Assembly: GCA_027486845.1 (NCBI GenBank)
Contig: JAIXOL010000033.1
Coordinates: 1-64,000, forward strand
Reading direction: 5' to 3'
Origin: Cytophagaceae bacterium
Lineage (GTDB): Bacteria; Bacteroidota; Bacteroidia; Cytophagales; Spirosomataceae
DNA: 64,000 nucleotides
Made by a program: the position numbers and the translations under genes. Below the pieces are notes generated by a model. The model saw nothing but the letters and a program-made list of their open reading frames with translations, had not been told where the DNA came from and did not search any database. How positions within the stretch are numbered: the stretch's first letter is position 1; every line of letters begins with the position of its first letter. Positions 44,970 through 53,342 of this stretch are shown one piece after another.

Positions 44970-46634
44970 TTAAATTTTAATCAAAATTGATTTTTGATTA
45001 TTGTACCTCAAAGGTTTTTGGTCTCCAAAGCGAATGATACTCAATTCATAATTCCCCGTAGGCAAATACTGTAAATGTACGGTTTGAGTCAAAGTTTGGC
45101 TAAAATTGCTTTGTATTTTTATGCTTTTTAATAGGCTATTTCGTTTGGGGAAAAATGAAAAAATAAAATTCTTTGTGTCGGATGATAAAACTAAATAGTA
45201 ATCATCTGCTGAAGAAACATTATCTGGTAAGACTGAAGAAACATTTAGTTTTCTCATTGAACAGCCAACAACAGTATTCTCTACTTTATAAGATGTATCA
45301 ATTGCTATCCCTTTCACTGACTTTGTTGTATTCTCTAAGTTTTTAATCAAGAAATCAACATTATCATTTGTGGGTACTTGCACTTTTAGGTCTTTCATCA
45401 AAGTTTTGTAATAATCATTATCACAAAACGACTGAAACTGAGCTGTGATTTTATCGTTTACGTACCAATTATAAGTATCAGCCATCAAATACTCGTAGTA
45501 TTTTTTAATATCATACGAATACACCCAAGTTGAAAGTATGTTATAGACAAAGGCCAAAGGTAAAGTAATTGCCAAAAACAAAGGTTTTGCGTAATGTTGG
45601 GGTTGAAAAAACTTCAGATATATAAGCGGAATAAAAGAGAGAATTATAAGAGCAGAATAAATTTTATAGCGACTAATGAGAACATCAAGGCGTTTATGTC
45701 CCGCAACGACTGCTACAAGCATTACAAATAGCATTATTGCAAAAAAGAATAGTTCGGTGTTATCTAATTTTCCACCTTTTAAAATATCAGATTTGATGAT
45801 GTAGTAAAGAAACCCCATGGTCAATAATGCCCCTAATATTAGTGTAGGTGTACTATCTCCTTCAAAATGTGCAATTCCTCCAATAAACCTTAGAGTATTT
45901 AAAATTTTATCAATTTCAAGCATGAGACTATTGTCAGTCCTTGATATTTGTGATAAGACAATCGTACAAATCAAAGACAAAGAGAGCCAAATACTTCCAC
46001 TGAAATACTTTTTTTGTATAAATAGCATAATTGTTCCCGTATAGAATACCATTACGCCTGTACTACTCGTGAGATAGGCCGAACTTGCAAAAAATAAGGC
46101 CAGAAAAAAACTTAGTCCTTCTTTTTTTATGAAGAATAAGCAATAAAAGGAAAATATTGAAAAGAGAATAACCGAAAAGTTTTGGTGGGAAGCCATTCCC
46201 CAAAAATAGTTTTCGTAGAACTGTAAAGAAATACCAATTAAGGAAAAAAAAGAAAGCCAAATCCATGATACTCCTGTACGTCTCTTAAATACGTAAGCCA
46301 TTATTGATATACTTGCAAACCAAGACGCATTACCAATAATCATCATGTATATCAAACTAAATTTTTCTCTGAGAAAAAAATACAGAACTACGGAGGAAGC
46401 CTTGGTGTATGCAATAATATGCTCTAAATTTGAAGCAAAAAGATAGTCAGGTATTATGTTACCTTTTGTTCGGTATTTTTTTTCAGCCATCCATGTAAAA
46501 TCATATACAGCCCAGTAATCATCTAAAAACGGAAGACTAACTGCATACTTGGTAAAGAAGTACGCAAAAGGGGACAAACTTATGGCTAAAAAAGCAATGA
46601 AGATTCGTTGCGGTTTTATGGAAAATTTTTGCAT
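44970..46634 (-). CDS. Multi-spanning membrane protein, probable GT-C glycosyltransferase
   Basis: About eleven TM helices (first at 12-31), then a C-terminal soluble domain of about 170 residues. The first extracytoplasmic loop carries PFLDDYW (about 35-41) and, later, NLEHIIAYTKAS (about 68-79). An acidic pair in that loop and an E-H motif before the next TM are typical of GT-C glycosyltransferases using lipid-linked sugars, but no specific family is recognised. 554 aa. Monocistronic; no glycan genes adjoin it. Confidence 0.6.
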   Translation of the reverse strand: MQKFSIKPQRIFIAFLAISLSPFAYFFTKYAVSLPFLDDYWAVYDFTWMAEKKYRTKGNIIPDYLFASNLEHIIAYTKASSVVLYFFLREKFSLIYMMIIGNASWFASISIMAYVFKRRTGVSWIWLSFFSLIGISLQFYENYFWGMASHQNFSVILFSIFSFYCLFFIKKEGLSFFLALFFASSAYLTSSTGVMVFYTGTIMLFIQKKYFSGSIWLSLSLICTIVLSQISRTDNSLMLEIDKILNTLRFIGGIAHFEGDSTPTLILGALLTMGFLYYIIKSDILKGGKLDNTELFFFAIMLFVMLVAVVAGHKRLDVLISRYKIYSALIILSFIPLIYLKFFQPQHYAKPLFLAITLPLAFVYNILSTWVYSYDIKKYYEYLMADTYNWYVNDKITAQFQSFCDNDYYKTLMKDLKVQVPTNDNVDFLIKNLENTTKSVKGIAIDTSYKVENTVVGCSMRKLNVSSVLPDNVSSADDYYLVLSSDTKNFIFSFFPKRNSLLKSIKIQSNFSQTLTQTVHLQYLPTGNYELSIIRFGDQKPLRYNNQKSILIKI

Positions 46635-46878
46635 ATTTTGTCTCTATGAGTATTTCGACAAGAGTTCTCGTAGATTAAATTGATTCAAAGGTGCAACAGA
46701 ATTTCTAAATCTAACATTAGGATTCTATTAGTTTTGATAAACCAGGCTAATATCAGGCATTTTAAGAAAAGCAAATCATTGATTATCAGTATTTTAAGTT
46801 GAATATCATTTTTTAGCACTAAGTTTTTAAGATAGAAAAATATCAGACAGTCAACATAAATTATACAACAAAACTATC

Positions 46879-47685
46879 ATGCAAACGCTCAAACTATCTA
46901 TCGAAGACCATATTGCTCATGTGATAATCAATCGCCCAGAAAAAGCCAATGCTTTGAATCAAACTGCTTGGGACGAAATAACCGAAGTTTTTGAATATCT
47001 CGATGAAAACCCCGAAGTACGAGTGGTGGTGATTGAAGGTGGTGAAAGCAAGCACTTCTGTGCAGGAATTGATTTGAGTTTGCTAATGTCTGTTTCACAG
47101 ACCAACATTGCTTGTGATGCCCGCCGACGTGAGCGTGTGCGTAAAGATGTCTTTCGCCTTCAAGCTCCCATCAATGCCATCGAGAACTGCTCGAAACCTG
47201 TTTTAGCTGCCATTCATGGTGGTTGCATTGGTGGTGGTATCGACTTGGTTTGTGGCTGTGATATGCGTTATTGCACCGATGATGCTTATTTCACCATCAA
47301 AGAAATTGATATGGGAATGGTGGCCGATTTAGGCACTTTACAGCGTTTACCAAAACTCATTGGCGATGGACTGGTGCGAGAAATGGCCTATACTGGCCGC
47401 AATGTGGAAGGAAAAGAAGCCGAGAAAATCGGCATCGTTAATCGTTCGTTTACAGATAAAACCACGATGATGGAAGAAGTAATGAAAATAGCAACTAGGA
47501 TTGCTTCGAAATCTCCTTTATCGATTCGAGGTACAAAACATATTTTACTTCACACCCGTGACCACTCAGTTGCCGACGGACTTAACTACATGGCTACTTG
47601 GAATGCCGCTATGCTTCTCTCAAACGACCTTCAAGAAGCCTTTGCCGCAAAAATGCAAAAACGTGAGGCTAATTTTGAAAATTGA
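46879..47685 (+). CDS. Crotonase, dienoyl-CoA isomerase-like
   Basis: Enoyl-CoA hydratase/isomerase fold. The oxyanion-hole segments are HFCAGIDLSLL (about 58-68) and GGCIGGGIDLVCGCDMRYC (about 112-130). The block IKEIDMGMVADLGTLQRLPK (about 139-158) has the Glu and Asp positions of delta3,5-delta2,4-dienoyl-CoA isomerase (ECH1), rather than the two Glu of hydratase. So it likely moves double bonds during unsaturated fatty acid beta-oxidation. 268 aa. No other beta-oxidation gene adjoins it. Confidence 0.83.
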   Translation: MQTLKLSIEDHIAHVIINRPEKANALNQTAWDEITEVFEYLDENPEVRVVVIEGGESKHFCAGIDLSLLMSVSQTNIACDARRRERVRKDVFRLQAPINAIENCSKPVLAAIHGGCIGGGIDLVCGCDMRYCTDDAYFTIKEIDMGMVADLGTLQRLPKLIGDGLVREMAYTGRNVEGKEAEKIGIVNRSFTDKTTMMEEVMKIATRIASKSPLSIRGTKHILLHTRDHSVADGLNYMATWNAAMLLSNDLQEAFAAKMQKREANFEN

Positions 47686-47817
47686 GTTTAAAGTTTTTGA
47701 CATAAGACAAGAGACAAAAGATTTGAGAGGGAAAATACCAAAAATTCAAAATTTTTCAGTTGTCTTTTGTCTAAAATCTTTATTACAAAAAATGTGGTTT
47801 TTCAACTGTAAAGGAAG

Positions 47818-47825
47818 TAATTTTG
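47818..47825 (+). promoter_or_regulatory. -7 element upstream of the aminotransferase
   Basis: TAATTTTG is a perfect TAnnTTTG match, 63 bp before the start. A convincing -33 TTTG is not visible. Confidence 0.5.
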
Positions 47826-47888
47826 CACCCGATTTGAGCTGTTTTACTCAATTTTTCAATTTTATTATCAATTTTACAAAAAAGTATC

Positions 47889-49091
47889 ATGTCTGCATTA
47901 AATTTAGTCGCTGACAGAATCAATGCGTTGGAAGAATCTGCCACGCTTGGTATGTCGAAAAAGTCACGTGAATTAGCGGCACTGGGACACAAAGTAATCA
48001 ATCTCTCTGTCGGAGAACCTGATTTCAAAACCCCAAAACACATTTGCGATGCTGCAAAAGCGGCAATCGACGCTGGTTTTCACCACTACACTCCCGTAGC
48101 AGGTATTCCTGAACTACGAAAGGCTATTGCAGACAAACTTAAACGTGAGAATAATATAGATTGGAAACCAGAAAATATTGTGGTTTCGACAGGAGCAAAA
48201 CACTCTTTAGCAAATGTTATTGCTTGTTTAATTAACCCAGGTGATGAAGTAGCAATTTTATCTCCATATTGGGTGAGTTATTCAGAAATGGTAAAATTGG
48301 CCGAAGGAAAATCGGTAATTGTAGAAGGAAAATTTGAAAATGATTTCAAAGTAAAACCTGAGCAATTAGAAGCAGCCATCACTGACCGTACGAAAATCGT
48401 AATGTATGCTTCACCAAATAACCCAACTGGCTCGATTTATAGCGAAGCAGAGTTGAGAGCATTGGCAGCAGTTATCGAAAAACACGATAATATTTTCGTT
48501 TTAGCTGACGAAATCTACGAATATATCAACTTTACTGACGAAGGACATTTCAGCATGGGTTCTATTCCATCATTGAAAGACCGTGTAATTACAGTAAATG
48601 GTTTTGCAAAAGGTTTTGCCATGACAGGCTGGCGTTTAGGCTATATTGCCGCAGCAAAATGGATTGCTGAAGCAGTAGAGAAATTACAAGGACAAGTAAC
48701 TTCGGGAACAAACTCAATCGCTCAACGTGCAGCAGTTGTAGCTTGGGACGATACTTCAGCGGCTGAAATGATGAAAATGGCGTACTTACGTCGTCGTAAT
48801 TTGGTAGTTGGTTTGTTGAGAGAAATTCCAGGTTTCAAAGTAAATATGCCTGACGGAGCGTTCTACGCTTTTCCAGATGTAAGTTATTATTTCGGAAAAT
48901 CTGACGGAAACGTAACTATTAAAGACGCTGACCAATTGTGTATGTGGTTGCTCGAAACAGCACACGTAGCACTTGTGGGTGGTGACTCATTCGGAGCTCC
49001 AAACTGTTTACGTCTTTCAACTGCCGCTTCTGATGAGGCTCTTACAGAAGCAGTTGCAAGAGTAAAAACGGCTTTGGCAAATTTGAAGTAA
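47889..49091 (+). CDS. aspC: Pyridoxal-phosphate aminotransferase, aspartate type
   Basis: Fold-type I, class I aminotransferase, probably aspartate (or aspartate/prephenate) aminotransferase. PLP motifs: YASPNNPTGSIYS (about 174-186), ADEIYEYINF (about 205-214) and the Schiff-base Lys in NGFAKGFAMTGWRLGY (about 238-253). The final PNCLRLSTAAS contains the carboxylate-binding Arg. 400 aa. A hairpin that may end both this and the convergent GNAT gene follows. Confidence 0.88.
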   Translation: MSALNLVADRINALEESATLGMSKKSRELAALGHKVINLSVGEPDFKTPKHICDAAKAAIDAGFHHYTPVAGIPELRKAIADKLKRENNIDWKPENIVVSTGAKHSLANVIACLINPGDEVAILSPYWVSYSEMVKLAEGKSVIVEGKFENDFKVKPEQLEAAITDRTKIVMYASPNNPTGSIYSEAELRALAAVIEKHDNIFVLADEIYEYINFTDEGHFSMGSIPSLKDRVITVNGFAKGFAMTGWRLGYIAAAKWIAEAVEKLQGQVTSGTNSIAQRAAVVAWDDTSAAEMMKMAYLRRRNLVVGLLREIPGFKVNMPDGAFYAFPDVSYYFGKSDGNVTIKDADQLCMWLLETAHVALVGGDSFGAPNCLRLSTAASDEALTEAVARVKTALANLK

Positions 49092-49109
49092 TATTTTAGC
49101 AGTAGGCTA

Positions 49110-49156
49110 TATGCCATAGGCTTTACGCATTTAATTTGCATAAAGCTTATGGCATA
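49110..49156. terminator. Hairpin between convergent aminotransferase and GNAT genes
   Basis: TATGCCATA-g-GCTTTA...TAAAGC-t-TATGGCATA forms a long stem with a few mismatches. It lies 18 bp past one stop and 16 bp past the other. Confidence 0.7.
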
Positions 49157-49171
49157 TTGCTTAAAGCAAAT

Positions 49172-49750
49172 TTATTTTCTCCAATCCCAAACCACTACTC
49201 GCCAAACTTCGCCCAGTATCGCATCATGGAAATCTTTTACTGGAATAAATCCTACTCGTGCATGAGCCTTCAACGAGCGACTATTATTAGTTGAAATATC
49301 AGTTACACACAGTTCAAATTTTGCGGATAATTCTTCTCTGAGTTTCTGATACATTCCATCAAAAAAGCCCATACTTCGATAGCCTTCTCCAACACAAACT
49401 TGCCCCATTACTACATATTTGAAGTCTTTTAATGTTTGACTTTCGTAGTCGATTTTATCAATGGTATCGAACAATGCTATTAATTCTGGTACATCGTTTC
49501 GGAATTGTGGCAACATTGCCAAACAATAAGCCACAATTATATCGCCATCTTTTACGATAACACTCGGATGAGCATCGTTCATGGCTTTTAGTACTGAAAA
49601 TTTATGCTCGACCGTTAAAAATCCTTGACTTTTGATTTGTTCGGATGTAAGGTTTTTCTTGAGGTTTTTTTGTTGAAGTGCTAAAATCCCTCTGACATCA
49701 TCGTCGGTTTGGACGGTCGTAATAATAGGTTTTATCGTTGATTCCTGCAT
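49172..49750 (-). CDS. GNAT-family N-acetyltransferase
   Basis: Acetyl-CoA-dependent transferase; substrate unknown. I start at the Met at 49750 (MQESTIKPIITTVQTDDDVR); the open frame adds seven residues up to 49771. Core features are a central strand VVMGQVCVGEGYRSMGFFDG (about 112-131), where V-x-E-x-Y-R-S-M-G-F stands for the Q/RxxGxG/A acetyl-CoA motif, and SRSLKAHARVGFIPV near the C terminus. 192 aa. Confidence 0.8.
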   Translation of the reverse strand: MQESTIKPIITTVQTDDDVRGILALQQKNLKKNLTSEQIKSQGFLTVEHKFSVLKAMNDAHPSVIVKDGDIIVAYCLAMLPQFRNDVPELIALFDTIDKIDYESQTLKDFKYVVMGQVCVGEGYRSMGFFDGMYQKLREELSAKFELCVTDISTNNSRSLKAHARVGFIPVKDFHDAILGEVWRVVVWDWRK

Positions 49751-49786
49751 AGTGAAGTTTGAAAGCTGCAATTACGCAAAATTAAT

Positions 49787-49794
49787 TATCTTTG
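49787..49794 (+). promoter_or_regulatory. -7 element of the lactonase gene
   Basis: TATCTTTG matches TAnnTTTG; a TTTG lies at 49758-49761, 25 nt upstream, somewhat far. The start codon is 29 bp downstream. Confidence 0.45.
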
Positions 49795-49822
49795 AAAAAA
49801 AATTAATCTACTTCATTTATTC

Positions 49823-51019
49823 ATGAACTTCAAACACGCTTTGGCTGCCTTCTATTGCAGCTTATTATTTTTGCCACAAGTCAGCAACTCTCAGTCAAAA
49901 GATGAGCAATATTTAATTGTTGGCACGTATACTCGCCCAAATACCAAAAATCCAAGTGAGGGCATTTATGTCTATAAATTCAATACCAATACTGGCGAAT
50001 TTAGTGCTGTTAGTAAAGCCGCTGGCATCAAAAATCCATCTTTTTTGGCAGTTTCTCCCGACCAAAAATTTGTTTATTCAGTAGGAGAAAATGATATTGA
50101 TAGTTTTGTTTATTCTTTTAGTTTTGATAAAAAATCTGGAAGCTTGACAAAACTAAATACCCAATCATCAGGTGGAGCTCATCCATGTCATATTAGCATT
50201 GACAAAACAGGAAAATGGGTTTTGGTGGGAAATTATTCGGGAGGAAATTTGTCGATTTTACCAGTTGAAGTTGATGGTTCGCTTGGAAAAACTACGCAAA
50301 CCATTAATCACGAAGGTAAAGGCCCGAATGCTGGTCGTCAAGAAAAACCACACGTTCATTCGGTAAATATTGCCCCTAACAATCAAGATATTTTTGTGCC
50401 AGATTTGGGCATTGATAAAATCATGACTTATAGTTTAGATGCTAAAAATGGTAAAATTTTAGAAGGAAAACCTGCTTTCACGAAAGTAGCCGATGGTTCG
50501 GGGCCACGCCATTTTGCGTTTCATCCAAACGGTAAATTTGCTTATGTGATTCAAGAATTAAGTAGCACCGTTACGGCTTTCAATTATGCTTCGGGGAAAT
50601 TAACGCCTTTTCAAACAATCACGACGCTTGCCAAAGATTTTAAAGATAAAAACAAGAGTTTTTGTGCCGATATTCATATTTCACCCGACGGAAAGTTTTT
50701 GTATGGCTCGAATCGTTTTGTAGATGCGGGCAATAAAAATGGTGTTTTTGCTCCCACAAATACGATTGATACAATAGTTATGTATAGCATTGACCAAAAA
50801 ACTGGTAAACTGACCTACATCGGCAACGAGCCTGTTTTGGGAAAAATACCTCGTAATTTTATGATTACGCCCAACGGAAAGTTTGTTTTGGTAGCCAACC
50901 AAGAAACAGATAATATCACGATTTTTAAAAGAGATGCCAAAACAGGAAAATTATCGCCAACTGGCAAGCAAATTGATGTACCTGTGCCTGTTTGTTTGAA
51001 GATGGTGGATTTGAAATAG
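49823..51019 (+). CDS. Secreted lactonase-family beta-propeller (6-phosphogluconolactonase type)
   Basis: Seven-bladed beta-propeller of the YbhE/Pgl lactonase family. Signal peptide 1-23 (ends VSNSQ). Blade phrases recur: LIVGTYTRP, PSFLAVSPDQKFVYSVGE, HPCHISIDKTGKWVLVGNYS, GPRHFAFHPNGKFAYVIQE and PRNFMITPNGKFVLVANQ. The H and R in GPRHFAF are conserved in the family. Export suggests it acts on extracellular lactones rather than in the pentose phosphate pathway. 398 aa. Confidence 0.88.
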   Translation: MNFKHALAAFYCSLLFLPQVSNSQSKDEQYLIVGTYTRPNTKNPSEGIYVYKFNTNTGEFSAVSKAAGIKNPSFLAVSPDQKFVYSVGENDIDSFVYSFSFDKKSGSLTKLNTQSSGGAHPCHISIDKTGKWVLVGNYSGGNLSILPVEVDGSLGKTTQTINHEGKGPNAGRQEKPHVHSVNIAPNNQDIFVPDLGIDKIMTYSLDAKNGKILEGKPAFTKVADGSGPRHFAFHPNGKFAYVIQELSSTVTAFNYASGKLTPFQTITTLAKDFKDKNKSFCADIHISPDGKFLYGSNRFVDAGNKNGVFAPTNTIDTIVMYSIDQKTGKLTYIGNEPVLGKIPRNFMITPNGKFVLVANQETDNITIFKRDAKTGKLSPTGKQIDVPVPVCLKMVDLK

Positions 51020-51446
51020 ATGTAGGACAAGTTTGTAACTTGTCTTGGCGTAGAATAAGAGAATATTTAGTATATTTTTGATAGATTAAAATTTTAGGAG
51101 TTTCTAAGACCAATGCCATCCGTGTCCCCTACGTACCTTCGGGAGACACGGATGGGACGAAAATCATTTCTGAAAAGCGATGTAAAAATGCTATTTGGTA
51201 GATTTTAGAATGGGGTTAAGGGGGGTTACATGTAAATCCATAGAGAGCTACTTTTGATGTGTCGAAGTGGATCTGTTAGTCGCTAAATATCAATTGTGGG
51301 TTTCAAGGGAATCGGCAAATAAATGAATTTATAAATGAGGTAACAAAGCGAAAACAAGTACAAATGCATCAGAGTAATTCGAGGATTACAAATCCACTGC
51401 TCTAAGGTCGAAGACTGAAAATCTCGACTAACGGATGAAATTTCTT
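51020..51446. other. Intergenic region with three hairpins
   Basis: No gene. GACAAGTT-tgt-AACTTGTC (51026-51044) follows the lactonase. CATCCGTGTC...GACACGGATG forms a hairpin near 51117-51154. A copy of the ggattacaaatcc repeat lies at 51383-51435. Confidence 0.6.
51383..51435. repeat. Dispersed ggattacaaatcc hairpin repeat, third copy
   Basis: GGATT-aca-AATCC followed by the GTCGAAGACT...AATCTCGAC stem. Closely matches copies at 7065 and 7139. Confidence 0.75.
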
Positions 51447-52535
51447 TCATGGGACTATTGCTTTTATTTTTGCCCACATTTCATTATGAAAATTGATGGC
51501 AGCTGCACTTCCATCCAATCCTGCATCACCCATTCGAATTACAACCATATTTTTGCTCGGAATCACATCAATAAATTGACCATTCTTTCCTAAAGCACTA
51601 AAAAGATCAGAAGGTGCATTTTCTGCTAAGGATTTTGGATATGTACTGGGTAAGCCTGGAAAAATAATTGATGATTTTCCGTTTAACCACCATAAATATC
51701 CATAGGCCGGATTGAGATTTTGTGATGTGGTGGTCATGGATGTATAATAATCAGCATCATTTAAAACTATAGTATTTTCCCATTTTCCTTTATTAAGAAC
51801 CAGTAAACCAAAACGAGCCATATCTCTTGCTTTACTATAGTAAACATTATTAAAGCCCGAAAGAACCCAAGTTCCTGACATGCCAATTTTAGATTCTATC
51901 TTTTCATCTGTATATTTATTGAAGGTTTTACTTGAGGCATTAGAAACTACTTTTTCAAGTAGAGTATATGGTGCATTATGATAAAACCATTGGGTACCAG
52001 CATCTTTATTATATTGGAGACAATTAGGTAAAGTACAATCTAAATCTGAAACATTAAAATTTAATCCAGTAGTCATAGTAAGTTGGTTTTTTACTGTAAT
52101 TAAATTTTCTTTAGCTAATGGCAAACTTGACCAACCTGCACCTAAATAAGTTGAAGTTTTGTTGTTAATATTAATTATTCCTTCAGTTTGGGCAATTCCT
52201 ATTAAAACAGATGTCAAAGATTTTCCTGCTGAAGCCCAATACCAATTAGAATTTTGGTTAAATGCTCCCCCCAAAAGATCAAGTCCCCAATATTTTTCGA
52301 GAACAATTTTGCCATCTTTCAATAATATAAAAGCTCGAGAATTATTTATTTGTAAAAAATCATATAATGGTTGAATTTGAGCTGAATTCCATTTTAGGCT
52401 TTCAGGTGTTTTGGTTTCCCAAGTTGTCGAATTTATTGTTGGAAAATAAAGTTGATTGTTAGATTCAGAAGTTTCATCAAAATCTTTTGAACAAGAAAAA
52501 AGAAAAAAAGCAAAGAATATATTTAGAATTTTCAT
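51447..52535 (-). CDS. Serine hydrolase lipoprotein (beta-lactamase/class C fold)
   Basis: Penicillin-recognising serine hydrolase fold, probably an esterase or peptidase. Lipoprotein signal with Cys15 (FFLFSC). Catalytic S102-x-x-K105 (WASAGKSLTS) and YHN motif (FYHNAPYT, about 178-185). The C-terminal region (LGKNGQFIDVIPSKNMVVIR) includes the third motif strand with a GxNGQ in place of KTG or HTG. 362 aa. The product is an envelope lipoprotein; its substrate is unknown. Confidence 0.85.
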   Translation of the reverse strand: MKILNIFFAFFLFSCSKDFDETSESNNQLYFPTINSTTWETKTPESLKWNSAQIQPLYDFLQINNSRAFILLKDGKIVLEKYWGLDLLGGAFNQNSNWYWASAGKSLTSVLIGIAQTEGIININNKTSTYLGAGWSSLPLAKENLITVKNQLTMTTGLNFNVSDLDCTLPNCLQYNKDAGTQWFYHNAPYTLLEKVVSNASSKTFNKYTDEKIESKIGMSGTWVLSGFNNVYYSKARDMARFGLLVLNKGKWENTIVLNDADYYTSMTTTSQNLNPAYGYLWWLNGKSSIIFPGLPSTYPKSLAENAPSDLFSALGKNGQFIDVIPSKNMVVIRMGDAGLDGSAAAINFHNEMWAKIKAIVP

Positions 52536-52643
52536 AAAAAATTTATTTTTTGTTACTATTCAAGTTCCACTTTCGCCTAAGTGTTAGTAAATAAAGTTTG
52601 AAAGTTGGGTTGATTTTTAAATCGTTGTATCAGCCGTTCAATA

Positions 52644-52740
52644 TCCATTGTGGGTTACGACGGCATCAAAGAACAAGTAAAATCACTGCCACCTATGCAG
52701 CCCAACCTGCTTTAGCTGGTGGAAAATATAAACAAAAAAC
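52644..52740 (+). pseudogene. Possible remnant of a periplasmic sugar-binding protein
   Basis: One frame reads SIVGYDGIKEQ, and a different frame just downstream reads KITATYAAQPALAGGKYKQK. In ribose/galactose-type binding proteins, a VGxDG motif is followed by an xGKIxATxAQxPxxxG segment close to the C terminus. The pair fits a frameshifted fragment of such a gene. It is very short, so this is tentative. Confidence 0.3.
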
Positions 52741-52785
52741 AAACTCGGCTTTAGCCTAACATTGATTTGGACTAAAGCCGAGTTT
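52741..52785. terminator. Hairpin upstream of the serine hydrolase gene, downstream of the DUF4174 gene
   Basis: AAACTCGGCTTTAG pairs with CTAAAGCCGAGTTT around a 17-nt loop. It lies 8 bp past the stop of the DUF4174 gene, to which it most likely belongs (minus strand). Confidence 0.8.
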
Positions 52786-52792
52786 ATAATTA

Positions 52793-53218
52793 CTAATCCC
52801 GATTTTTTATATCAGCACTCCGCATGGGCATTGTATCAATGATTGCAAATAGTTTTTCACAAGAAAGAAAGTCTGTTTGTCGGAGTTTAATACCGCCGTC
52901 TAAGCCAATTAAAATAAGCTCGAAAGAAACATTTGCTTGTTTATACTTTTCAAATAAATTCGTTGATTTCTGTACGTTGCCTTTTGGCATTACTTGTTCA
53001 TATTCATCAAATTTTAAGTGATAAACAATCAAACTTCGCTCATTCATTCCCTTTTCGTTGGCTTTAAAAGCAAGTATTTGTCGTTCAAAAGCTGCATTAT
53101 CTTCGGAGACAATAAGTATAACCCGATTTTTCCAAAGGTGCTGCGATAAATTTTGTGCATGTAAAGCACTGAATTTTGAAAATATCATTATCAGAAAGAT
53201 AAAAAACAAGTTTTTCAT
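52793..53218 (-). CDS. DUF4174 domain secreted protein
   Basis: Small exported protein. Start chosen at 53218 (MKNLFFIFLIMIFSKFSALH), giving a signal peptide; the open frame adds 14 codons upstream. After it, NLSQHLWKNRVILIVSEDN and FERQILAFKANEKGMNERSL match the DUF4174 pattern of a thioredoxin-like fold without CxxC. LIGLDGGIKLRQTDF follows. 141 aa. The role of the family is unknown. Confidence 0.78.
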   Translation of the reverse strand: MKNLFFIFLIMIFSKFSALHAQNLSQHLWKNRVILIVSEDNAAFERQILAFKANEKGMNERSLIVYHLKFDEYEQVMPKGNVQKSTNLFEKYKQANVSFELILIGLDGGIKLRQTDFLSCEKLFAIIDTMPMRSADIKNRD

Positions 53219-53306
53219 GTGCCTTGAATGAGTTGTGAATAATGATTTTTGAACGAACAAAAACTATTTTTGACTAAAGCTGATTTTGTAAATATTTGAG
53301 TATCCA

Positions 53307-53326
53307 CCAACTAAAGTTGGTGGCAA
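53307..53326. repeat. Short perfect hairpin
   Basis: CCACCAACT-aa-AGTTGGTGG, upstream of DUF4174 and downstream of the TonB receptor (minus strand). It might act as a terminator for the receptor. Confidence 0.55.
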
Positions 53327-53342
53327 TTGAAAATGCATTTTT

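Noticed and set aside
47501-47914. 137-codon plus-strand frame across the crotonase/aminotransferase gap
   Set aside because: Out of frame with both genes, and its second half is non-coding leader with the -7 element.
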